The notes under the pieces are model-generated. The model saw only the letters and a list, made by a program, of their open reading frames with translations, was not told the DNA's origin and made no database searches. The position numbers and the translations under genes were made by a program. From a virus: a stretch of DNA of 45,197 bases. Below are positions 38,461-45,197 of the stretch, in pieces. The stretch covers positions 1 to 45,197 of IMG/VR virus record IMGVR_UViG_3300005915_000036; one strand, written 5' to 3'. The stretch's first letter is position 1. Each line of letters opens with the position of its first letter.

Positions 38461-39135
38461 ATGAACGGTATCATGGCCCTCCCGGAGAATAAGAAGGCTA
38501 TCAGTGACGCGGTATTTGGGAACTTAGCTGGGGTGGACCATTTTACTAAGGTTGGCTATTCATCCAAGACCGCTACCCATCCCTGGTGGAATTCATGGGG
38601 GCATGAAGCTGGCTCTGCGAGGCTAACATCTTTCATAGCCGGCAAGTTAGAATCTGAGATGGTGGATATGTTTGACAGTTGTGAGTCAACGGACCATCCT
38701 TCTGATGGCGACCTAATCTCCCTAACCCCGAAAGAGTTGCAGAGGTCTTTGGACTGGGATAAGGCTCATGCTCCGGGCGATAGAATTAAGACTACCTTTG
38801 GCGCTTATAGGTATGTGCAGTTTGGTGGGGGTAGTATTGGCTCTGGCGAAGTTCTGGGCCCGGTCAAAGAAACTACTATCCGTAAGATCAATAACTTCTT
38901 TCCTGACAGCATGTTGGATGGATATGAAGAGGGTGGCCTCCCGATGGGACCGCAATTGACCCCTGACGAGCAGTATGTGATATATCGCAGGTGTGCGTAT
39001 GAGATTGAGGGTCGAAAGCGCGGTCTGCTATCTGACTGGAGGCTCGCAGAGGTCAAGCGTAAGATTATAACAGCATGTGGCTTTCAGGTTACTTTACAGC
39101 ATAGGCTATGCGGGCTTGTTGTATTCAATATCTAA
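38461..39135 (+). CDS. Hypothetical protein before the late-region terminator
   Basis: A 225-aa protein from ATG 38461; the frame is open upstream to TTG 38404 or 38389, and the start is not settled because no ribosome site is clear. Segments include HPWWNSWGHEAGSARLTSF, LTPKELQRSLDWDKAH and GAYRYVQFGGGSIGSGEVLG. I see no known lysis, recombination or structural motif. It is followed at once by a strong terminator, so it ends the short early transcript. Confidence 0.55.
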   Translation: MNGIMALPENKKAISDAVFGNLAGVDHFTKVGYSSKTATHPWWNSWGHEAGSARLTSFIAGKLESEMVDMFDSCESTDHPSDGDLISLTPKELQRSLDWDKAHAPGDRIKTTFGAYRYVQFGGGSIGSGEVLGPVKETTIRKINNFFPDSMLDGYEEGGLPMGPQLTPDEQYVIYRRCAYEIEGRKRGLLSDWRLAEVKRKIITACGFQVTLQHRLCGLVVFNI

Positions 39136-39176
39136 CATGAGTTAAATTTTTTATTCACAGTAATTTAGAGAAGATT

Positions 39177-39207
39177 ATGGCAGGGCTTAGGTCTTGCCAT
39201 TTTTTTA
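39177..39207 (+). terminator. Rho-independent terminator
   Basis: ATGGCAGG (39177-39184) pairs with CTTGCCAT (39193-39200), one G-T pair, 8-base loop, followed by a run of Ts (39200-39206). It ends the 37.9-39.1 kb transcript and insulates the late block. Confidence 0.85.
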
Positions 39208-39283
39208 TACACGGTCGGTCATATCTGTAAGTTTATACCTGTAAGATGTTTATACATATCTGGTTAGTCAACCATGTTTAGTT

Positions 39284-39325
39284 ATCACCGCGCGCTATAT
39301 GTCAGAGGGGGTAGCGCGCGGTGAT
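39284..39325. other. Perfect 14-bp GC-rich inverted repeat with 14-base loop
   Basis: ATCACCGCGCGCTA (39284-39297) and its exact complement (39312-39325) flank TATGTCAGAGGGGG. The GC-rich stem is embedded in AT-rich DNA, with no T-run on either side, so it is not an ordinary terminator. It may be a protein-binding or recombination site, a cruciform or a very stable 5' RNA hairpin of the late transcript. Confidence 0.9.
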
Positions 39326-39354
39326 TTCTGGGTAATTTAATTATTTTGGTTAAT

Positions 39355-39407
39355 TTGACAAGATGGGAAAAATAGGCAATGTTAATATAGCTAATATGTT
39401 AATATAG
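39355..39407 (+). promoter_or_regulatory. Late-promoter candidate with 12-bp direct repeats
   Basis: A perfect TTGACA (39355-39360) is followed by two copies of ATGTTAATATAG (39379-39390, 39396-39407), one 17 bp after the other. No good -10 box is at normal spacing, so the repeats may bind an activator or be the start site itself. The late block begins 40 bases on. Confidence 0.4.
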
Positions 39408-39446
39408 GATATTTACACTACTTTGAAGGATGAGGCATGACCACAC

Positions 39447-39749
39447 ATGGCACAACCAACAAACGGAAGTTTCAGGCTTACAGCGTTGACAATAGCAGTT
39501 TTAATATCAGTTGTAGGGATGGCCGTTGCCTGGGGGACGCTTAATACAACCGTCGAAGAACATATTAAGTACGACGAGCGGTGTACCACTGATGCCCATA
39601 AGCATATATATGCGGAGGTGGCAAAGAAGGTGGATGTGAAGCAATATCAAGAGTGTATGAAGGGATTTGAGAAGGATATGAGGCTGGTTCGGGAACAGAT
39701 AGGCCGGATGGATGAGAAGCTGGACAAAGTATTATTGAGGGTGAAATAA
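39447..39749 (+). CDS. Holin-like membrane protein with coiled coil
   Basis: A 100-aa protein with one membrane helix (residues ~11-32, LTALTIAVLISVVGMAVAWG) followed by a long charged helix (FEKDMRLVREQIGRMDEKLD) ending in a basic tail. This one-helix plus coiled-coil plan recalls class III-type holins and XhlA-like membrane proteins, and also i-spanins. First gene of the late block, right before the tailspike. No adjacent endolysin is recognisable, so the lysis role is only suggested. Confidence 0.5.
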   Translation: MAQPTNGSFRLTALTIAVLISVVGMAVAWGTLNTTVEEHIKYDERCTTDAHKHIYAEVAKKVDVKQYQECMKGFEKDMRLVREQIGRMDEKLDKVLLRVK

Positions 39750-39751
39750 AG

Positions 39752-39898
39752 ATGAGTCGCTATCCGCGAAACAGTCCAAAGATTGATAACCAGGCTACTA
39801 AAGGGTTGCTGGGTAAGCAATGGTTAAATGTGCAACAGACAACGCAACAGCAAGTTTCTTTATTGGCGTACATGAATATGAAGGATAATAAATTATGA
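39752..39898 (+). CDS. Small hypothetical protein before the tailspike
   Basis: A 48-aa frame with GAGGGTG upstream and a stop that overlaps the tailspike start by ATGA. It is basic at the start and Gln-rich in the middle (NVQQTTQQQVSLLAYM). The coupling supports a real gene. Function unknown. Confidence 0.5.
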   Translation: MSRYPRNSPKIDNQATKGLLGKQWLNVQQTTQQQVSLLAYMNMKDNKL

Positions 39899-41895
39899 GC
39901 GTAAGAGGCAGATATAGAAAAGATAGTTACAAGGGTATTGGAATATCGGTAGCGGCATCTGACGCTGACAATGATACCAAGCAATATGCGGATTACGTTT
40001 GTAACGGTACAAACGATGATGTGACAATCGAGTTGGCCCTTACTGAACTTGTGGCTGCTGGCGGAGGGACGTTGAACTTGTCAGCGGGGACGTTTTCTTT
40101 AGGTGCGGGTGAAATTAATTTAACCGAACTTCATGATGGTATCCATATTCGTGGTGCTGGTATGGGAAACTTTACATCAGCCAACTACAAAGGAACGACT
40201 ATCAAGACAGATGCCCGTGGAGCCAACCTGGATATATTTGACATCAATGCTGGTGGAACCTTAGATAATGTATCTATTTCTGATATGACATTGCGATTAA
40301 ATTCATCAGCCAGTGCTTTTGCTATTAGAGTAGCCGCTGCTGGTAACTGTCGGAATATACATTTGGAGCGATTAGAAATCGTAGCGGCATCTAATACCGC
40401 AGGTGGTATCGCAATTGCTTCTAGTGCCATTGATGGAATCTATATCACTGACTGTCGAATTTTTTCTCAATACACAACCTGTTATGGGATTTTCGTTAGT
40501 GCCGCCGCATCTAATATCTGGATAAGAGGTTGTTATTTAGATTTGTCTTCGGCTTCTTCATACAATGCCATTGCCATGTATAAGGATTGTTATAATTATC
40601 ATATATTAGGAAATCATATTGAACATAGTGGTCATTCAGGTATAGCTCTCAGTGGTTCTTACAATGGTATAGTGTCTGGTAATTTCGTTAATGCTTCTGA
40701 ACACGCATCGCAAACAGAGGCAGGAATTGAGGTTGAGTTCAAAGGTCATACTACAGCACCTCATAGTGTATATCCATCCCATGATATAGTAATTGATGGC
40801 AACATTGTAACCGCTAAAGCATCTCCGGGTGGTACTCAGCATGGTATCATGGTCAGAGTTGACGAAACTGATGTGGCTGCTATAGGGACAGCCCTGCCAT
40901 ACGATATCACTATTTCAGACAATAGAGTCCATGGTGTTAAATCAACTGGCATATCATTATCAAATTGCGTAAAAATCAATCTAACAGGTAATCAAATAAC
41001 AGATTGTAATTACGGTGTGACTATCGCATCTACAGCAATTGATGTATTAGCGACTAATAACCAGGTACTTGGTAATACGACTGAAGATTGGGATGATAAT
41101 ACTAACAATAAATGTTTCGTGCAGGCTAGTGGTAACGTTTCGACTATAGGTGCTGAATTAGTTACTAATGGCGATTTTGCTGCATGGACAACTACTGACC
41201 CTGATGACTGGAATGCTACTCAACCAGATGGCAATGAGATATATGAAACAGACCGTGATGGTACGGCCGGGACAGGGGCTTGTACGATTCACGAACTCGG
41301 TGCAGGTAATTGTCTTATTGCCCAAGCAGTAGCAGTTAGTGATGATTCTGTTTACAGGTTGTCAGTTGAATTAACAGCCGTAACTGCGGGTGGTGTTAAT
41401 GCTTCTTGGGCTAACATTGATATTGGCGCAGGAGTTAGCACAGCGGTATTGTTGCAGCAGGGAACGAATGTTTTAACTTGCATTCCAACACTTGCATTAA
41501 CAACAAGTAATCTATCGTTTAGTCGTTCAGCCGGCGGTGCTCAATGTACTATTGACAATGTTTCTGTACGTAAGATACTGGCGGAGACTAAAACAACTAC
41601 AGCTACGAACGATGAAACAATTACTACAGGCTCACCAGCTTTATCAGTTAGTGGTAATAGTACATTAGACTCTAATGGGGGTGCGATAACTGCCACGCTA
41701 GGTAGCGCCAAGAATATTGGTGACGAGAAGCTCATTGTTATGACAGAAGCTTCTAATAGTTCAACGGTTACAATCGCCTTGCATGAAACAGAGGCTGACG
41801 AAGTACTTACATTTGATGCAGTAGATGAATACGCTCTACTTCGTTGGACTGGTACTGAATGGGTAACAATAAATATGACAGCTACGGCGGTATAA
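39895..41895 (+). CDS. Tailspike with pectate-lyase-like beta helix and C-terminal binding modules
   Basis: A 666-aa protein. After a short N-terminal adaptor (~1-30), residues ~35-410 form the signature of a right-handed parallel beta helix: NDDVTIELALTELVAAGGG, then GTLNLSAGTFSL, followed by many strand-turn repeats with isolated Asn/Gly (ISGNFVN-like, ITISDNRVHG, NLTGNQITDCN). Residues ~419-560 look like a carbohydrate-binding jelly roll (ELVTNGDFAAW). The C-terminal ~100 residues are a separate beta domain ending in LLRWTGTEWVTINM. It likely binds and may cleave a surface polysaccharide. The active site is not identifiable. Confidence 0.8.
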   Translation: MSVRGRYRKDSYKGIGISVAASDADNDTKQYADYVCNGTNDDVTIELALTELVAAGGGTLNLSAGTFSLGAGEINLTELHDGIHIRGAGMGNFTSANYKGTTIKTDARGANLDIFDINAGGTLDNVSISDMTLRLNSSASAFAIRVAAAGNCRNIHLERLEIVAASNTAGGIAIASSAIDGIYITDCRIFSQYTTCYGIFVSAAASNIWIRGCYLDLSSASSYNAIAMYKDCYNYHILGNHIEHSGHSGIALSGSYNGIVSGNFVNASEHASQTEAGIEVEFKGHTTAPHSVYPSHDIVIDGNIVTAKASPGGTQHGIMVRVDETDVAAIGTALPYDITISDNRVHGVKSTGISLSNCVKINLTGNQITDCNYGVTIASTAIDVLATNNQVLGNTTEDWDDNTNNKCFVQASGNVSTIGAELVTNGDFAAWTTTDPDDWNATQPDGNEIYETDRDGTAGTGACTIHELGAGNCLIAQAVAVSDDSVYRLSVELTAVTAGGVNASWANIDIGAGVSTAVLLQQGTNVLTCIPTLALTTSNLSFSRSAGGAQCTIDNVSVRKILAETKTTTATNDETITTGSPALSVSGNSTLDSNGGAITATLGSAKNIGDEKLIVMTEASNSSTVTIALHETEADEVLTFDAVDEYALLRWTGTEWVTINMTATAV

Positions 41896-41904
41896 AGAGG
41901 AATT

Positions 41905-41967
41905 ATGGCAAATAAAGATGATACAGACATTACTTTAGATAATATAAGTTTTAAGAAGGTATCATAA
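41905..41967 (+). CDS. Possible 20-aa peptide gene
   Basis: A 20-codon frame with AGAGGAATT before its ATG, between the tailspike and small terminase genes. It is acidic (DDTDITLDN) with a basic end. Spacing and ribosome site are good, but so short a frame cannot be proven. Confidence 0.35.
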   Translation: MANKDDTDITLDNISFKKVS

Positions 41968-41975
41968 GGAACTTA

Positions 41976-42410
41976 ATGCCAAGAACAAAACTACAACCTG
42001 AAGAAGACTTGCACGAAACGATATTAGCGTTGGCTTATAACGGTTCAGAGGCAAGGGCTATAGCTACAAAGGCAGATGTTCCATTAAAAGCAATTGAGTT
42101 CTTCATGCCGTTACTGCGTGAACTCGCACAGTTAAAAAAGAATCCCGATAAAGAGACAGTAAGAAATAAGATTGTTATGAATGCAGTCGGCTGGATAATG
42201 AGTGACGACCCAGCGGTTCAACTGAGAGGTCAGAACCACCTGATGAAACTATGGCCGAATCAGTATGCAGATATATTCAAAGCATTACTACACTCCGACC
42301 AAAAACAAACAGTACTTGTTGAGTCACGGATTGTAGATGTTGTACCGGAAGGCGATCAGGCTAAAGTACTGGAAGAAATAAAAGCAGCGGAGGTTAAAGA
42401 AGATGATTAA
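41976..42410 (+). CDS. Probable terminase small subunit
   Basis: A 144-aa protein. The N-terminal ~60 residues fit a helix-turn-helix (ILALAYNGSEARAIATKADV, then a second helix), the middle is a helical oligomerisation segment, and the C-terminus is acidic. It lies directly upstream of terL and overlaps it by eight bases, the usual arrangement. It would bind the packaging start site and hand DNA to the large subunit. The call is mainly by position. Confidence 0.68.
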   Translation: MPRTKLQPEEDLHETILALAYNGSEARAIATKADVPLKAIEFFMPLLRELAQLKKNPDKETVRNKIVMNAVGWIMSDDPAVQLRGQNHLMKLWPNQYADIFKALLHSDQKQTVLVESRIVDVVPEGDQAKVLEEIKAAEVKEDD

Positions 42411-44019
42411 CTCCGTTCCCGATAACTACACAGAAGCACATCGACAGATAGACCTGATTAACAGTGAGAAGTCATTGTATTATTTCGGTAAGCATATTCT
42501 TGGCTATGAAGACGCAGAACCTCAACCTCACTTAGAGTTGTGCAATTTCATACAGAACGGTGGCGACAGAAAACTTCTAGTTGGTACACGCGGCATATAC
42601 AAGACCTGTTTTGGAACGGTAGCCTACGCTATACAGAGAGTTATTAAGAATCCTAATATACGGATACTTATAGTCCAGAACACAGAAGACAATGCACAGA
42701 AAACATTGGGTGAGATTAAAGATCACTTTGATAGAAATCAAAAGCTACGAAGAATGGTTCCGAGTATCATTCCTACGAATACGCACAAGGTCGCATGGAG
42801 TAAATCGTCAATAGAGGTCAACCGAGACAGGGTTTATCGAGAACCAACTATCATGGCCGCTGGTGTCAATACAGATTTAGCTTCATTGCATTTTGATTTA
42901 ATATTAGGTGACGATGTAGTAGCCGCTAAGAAAGATGATATGAAAGAGGGCGGCATGATTATTCTCCGTCCAGAGGAAGTGGAAAAGGCAATCGGATGGT
43001 ACAAGATTACTGCACAGGGTTTATCGGTCAATAGAAAGGGAAAGAAAACCGAAGTACAGTTCATTGTAAACCGATGGGGACCGAAGGACTTTGCTGAACA
43101 CATCATGTCTAACCATCTCAAAACGGAAGAAAATCCATATGGTTTCTCCTTTTTGCAGATGGCTGCACATAAAGATGACGGTGAACTTCTATGGCCTTCC
43201 GTAATGACAGAAGAGTACCTTGCCCAAGCAAGGCAGGCGATGGGCGACTTCATGTATTTCACCCAGATGGAATGTCGTCCGTACAATCCAGCCGATAGAG
43301 GATTCCCGCCAGAGCTTAATGTATTCTGGCAAGGGAAAGAGCCTCCGCAGTTAGATAAGAAAAGCCAGGTTAATCATTATAGAATCTATGCACTCATGGA
43401 TATGGCAGACGTTTCAACAGCATCAAGCTGCTACACTTCGTTTGTCGTTTTGTGGGTTGACCAGGATAATCATATCTGGTTGGGCGAAGCTATACGGCAG
43501 AGGTTAGATACTGTTGGTAAGATCGCATTGATTCACAGCATGGTAAGAAAATATAAACTCACAAAGGTTCACATCGAGGAAAATCTATATAAAGAAACAT
43601 TGAGATTCGTTTTGCGCAATGCGATGGTGCGGGAGAATGTATTCTACCGAATCGAGCCGCTAAAACCTAAAAATAGAAATAAAGATGCTCGTATTCTTAG
43701 GCTACAGCCCCACCATCAGCAAGGCGCATTCCATCTTAAATCAGAACACGTTGACCTTATGCAGGAGATGAGAGATTTTCCATATACACCGTGGAAAGAT
43801 ATTATAGATAGTTGTGGATATATTATGGACTTCATACGTGGTCCTATTATACCTAAAGATGAACCAGAGCTAGTGTATAAACCGAGAACAGAGTTCAGTA
43901 TGAAAGAGATGAAAGACAGCATCAAAAACAGGAATGCTGCGGTTTACGGTTCTGGTAAGAAATTATTCAGAAAGCAAGGCAGGCACTTGCGAGATAATGT
44001 TAAGGAGTTCGTAGCATGA
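42403..44019 (+). CDS. terL: Terminase large subunit
   Basis: A 538-aa packaging motor. The ATPase has a Walker A-like GTRGIYKT (61-68), a strand ILIVQNTEDNA (near 89-99), and Walker B FDLILGDDVV (~163-172). The nuclease half begins near residue 329 (YALMDMADVS) with the first metal-binding Asp, followed by KVHIEENLYKE (near 388-398). The Walker A lacks the canonical GxxGxGK spacing but keeps the Lys-Thr. It cuts concatemers and pumps DNA through the portal. Its stop overlaps the next start. Confidence 0.85.
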   Translation: MINSVPDNYTEAHRQIDLINSEKSLYYFGKHILGYEDAEPQPHLELCNFIQNGGDRKLLVGTRGIYKTCFGTVAYAIQRVIKNPNIRILIVQNTEDNAQKTLGEIKDHFDRNQKLRRMVPSIIPTNTHKVAWSKSSIEVNRDRVYREPTIMAAGVNTDLASLHFDLILGDDVVAAKKDDMKEGGMIILRPEEVEKAIGWYKITAQGLSVNRKGKKTEVQFIVNRWGPKDFAEHIMSNHLKTEENPYGFSFLQMAAHKDDGELLWPSVMTEEYLAQARQAMGDFMYFTQMECRPYNPADRGFPPELNVFWQGKEPPQLDKKSQVNHYRIYALMDMADVSTASSCYTSFVVLWVDQDNHIWLGEAIRQRLDTVGKIALIHSMVRKYKLTKVHIEENLYKETLRFVLRNAMVRENVFYRIEPLKPKNRNKDARILRLQPHHQQGAFHLKSEHVDLMQEMRDFPYTPWKDIIDSCGYIMDFIRGPIIPKDEPELVYKPRTEFSMKEMKDSIKNRNAAVYGSGKKLFRKQGRHLRDNVKEFVA

Positions 44020-44597
44020 GTCGAGTATATGCAATATTAGGAACAGACGTATATAACTGGAAGGTTGCCCGGAGGAATATTGTCACCCTCTCGGCTCCCG
44101 ACTTTAATTTAAGTAACCCAGGTAGTGGTGGTATCTTTGACAATAGGGCAACTCTCTGGAATGCAATCCAATTGGACAGATTATGGAGAGGTAAGGATGC
44201 TCCCAATGGCATTAAGATTTCTCCGTACCTGACGACCAATTCAACAGCTACATTGAACAATGTTAATTTCCGGTTTCAGGTAGATGCCTTCCGAGGGCGA
44301 GAGAACAACCTTGAAAGAATCTGTACTGTTTCCGGTACTGCCGGTGCATATACATTCTTCAAAGATGATGACGGACTTAGCAGCTACGGTGGCTATACTA
44401 TCGCATCTGGTCGTTATGCTGATTTTCTGAATTTGACCGAAGATTATAATCACTCGATAGACCTTGAAGATGCAGCCAGCGATAACGGAAGAGCAATGCT
44501 GTCATTGGACTGGGAAGGCCGAGGGATGATAGCTATAAATATGTTAAGTACACTGGATGCAGGCATTGGTCTGGGTTTTGCAATATCAGGATGGTAA
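44016..44597 (+). CDS. Hypothetical structural protein between terminase and portal
   Basis: A 193-aa beta-rich protein (AILGTDVYNW, FRFQVDAFRGRENNL, LSSYGGYTIASGRYADFL), no Cys cluster, no membrane segment, start overlapping terL (ATGA). Genes in this slot often encode minor head or decoration proteins. Family not recognised. Confidence 0.55.
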   Translation: MSRVYAILGTDVYNWKVARRNIVTLSAPDFNLSNPGSGGIFDNRATLWNAIQLDRLWRGKDAPNGIKISPYLTTNSTATLNNVNFRFQVDAFRGRENNLERICTVSGTAGAYTFFKDDDGLSSYGGYTIASGRYADFLNLTEDYNHSIDLEDAASDNGRAMLSLDWEGRGMIAINMLSTLDAGIGLGFAISGW

Positions 44598-44600
44598 CAA

Positions 44601-45197
44601 ATGAAAGTTAAGGATTTATCAGACTTAAAAGCTAGGCAGAAGGCTGCGATGGATTACCGCGAGTCTTTGTATAAAGATACTGACTGGCGTGAGTATGAAG
44701 ACTACTGGATGGCTAGGTATCCCAACCAAGAGGGTATCTTAAACGTTCCGGTACTTGTATCTGACGCACAAAGGCAGATGGCCTCTCTGACAGGTGCAAC
44801 TCCGGTATTGGAGTTATCTACTAACCAACCAGAACTCATCCCTGCCGCCCGCGTAATATCAGCACAGCTTAATCAGCTTGCAAGGTATATGAAGATAGCT
44901 GACGAGATGCAGGACGCGGTACAGGACGCTATAACTCTAGGCACTGGTTTTCTGCTTGATGGCTATGGAAGTCAATACGGCACATCTTATACAACTGCTA
45001 ACGAAGGTATCGACGATTCCCGCTATGACGATAAGTATCAGCGTATCGAATACCATGAGAATATCCAAGATAATATGCCTTGGACGTTGAGGGCGCATCC
45101 GTCAGATATTCTTGTCCCGTCAGGAACTATCAGAGAAGCAGATTGCTCTGGATTCTGGCATAGGTATATAAGACATATCGACGATGTTAAAGCTGAT
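44601..45197 (+). CDS. Portal protein, N-terminal part (continues at base 1)
   Basis: The frame runs open from ATG 44601 to the window end; bases 45171-45197 are the repeat of 1-27 in the same frame. The N-terminal 190 residues (KDLSDLKARQKAAMDYRESL, DAQRQMASLTGATPVLELS, then DAITLGTGFLLDGYG) have the layout of podovirus portal proteins, including the GTG-F-LLDGYG beta hairpin common in this family. The spacing behind the preceding gene is only three bases. See the C-terminal entry for the rest. Confidence 0.85.
   Translation, partial: MKVKDLSDLKARQKAAMDYRESLYKDTDWREYEDYWMARYPNQEGILNVPVLVSDAQRQMASLTGATPVLELSTNQPELIPAARVISAQLNQLARYMKIADEMQDAVQDAITLGTGFLLDGYGSQYGTSYTTANEGIDDSRYDDKYQRIEYHENIQDNMPWTLRAHPSDILVPSGTIREADCSGFWHRYIRHIDDVKAD
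45171..45197. repeat. 27-bp terminal direct repeat, right copy
   Basis: Identical to bases 1-27, in the same portal reading frame. See the left copy. Confidence 0.95.

Overview
This window looks like one complete, circularly closed genome of a tailed phage of about 45.17 kb. The first 27 bases (1-27) are repeated exactly as the last 27 (45171-45197). Joining them puts the two halves of the portal gene in one reading frame of 578 codons. The particle is most likely podovirus-like: there is terminase, portal, scaffold, HK97-type capsid protein, a connector, a nozzle-like tail protein, three consecutive internal or ejection-type proteins (one of 1771 aa) and a beta-helix tailspike. No tail tube, sheath or classical tape-measure gene was seen. 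Coding density, Shine-Dalgarno sites, a DnaB helicase and a lipobox protein point to a bacterial, probably Gram-negative host. The sequence does not name the host.

Layout. 39.4 kb through the junction to 19.1 kb is the rightward late block: holin-like protein, tailspike, small and large terminase, portal, scaffold, capsid, connector, tail, ejection proteins. 19.2-34.1 kb is a rightward replication, recombination and accessory block: a probable annealing protein, a PD-(D/E)XK nuclease with four cysteines, small zinc-ribbon and accessory genes, an abnormal tRNA-like element, DnaB, an O-type initiator, RusA, then sugar genes. 34.1-36.6 kb is a leftward operon of very small proteins ending in a serine recombinase. 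36.6-37.9 kb is a gene-poor, repeat-rich region between divergent operons, the best candidate for origin and switch. 37.9-39.1 kb holds three small rightward genes, then a strong terminator and a very stable GC-rich hairpin before the late block.

The most interesting content is a set of nonulosonic (sialic-acid-type) sugar genes. A NeuB-like synthase directly follows portal. A NeuD-like acyltransferase lies between capsid-proximal and connector genes. A DUF115/Maf-like glycosyltransferase, a B12-type radical SAM enzyme and a NeuA-like CMP-sugar synthetase form an operon at 29.7-34.1 kb. Together they supply condensation, O/N-acylation, CMP activation and transfer. The phage could make and attach a nonulosonic acid, plausibly to its own virion proteins, since neuB and neuD are expressed with the head genes. 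The upstream hexose precursor would have to come from the host.

No endolysin and no lysogeny repressor could be recognised. Several RNA-level structures stand out: a potential pseudoknot touching the capsid gene ribosome-binding site, repeated small hairpins between accessory genes, and a 26-unit hexanucleotide array inside a gene.
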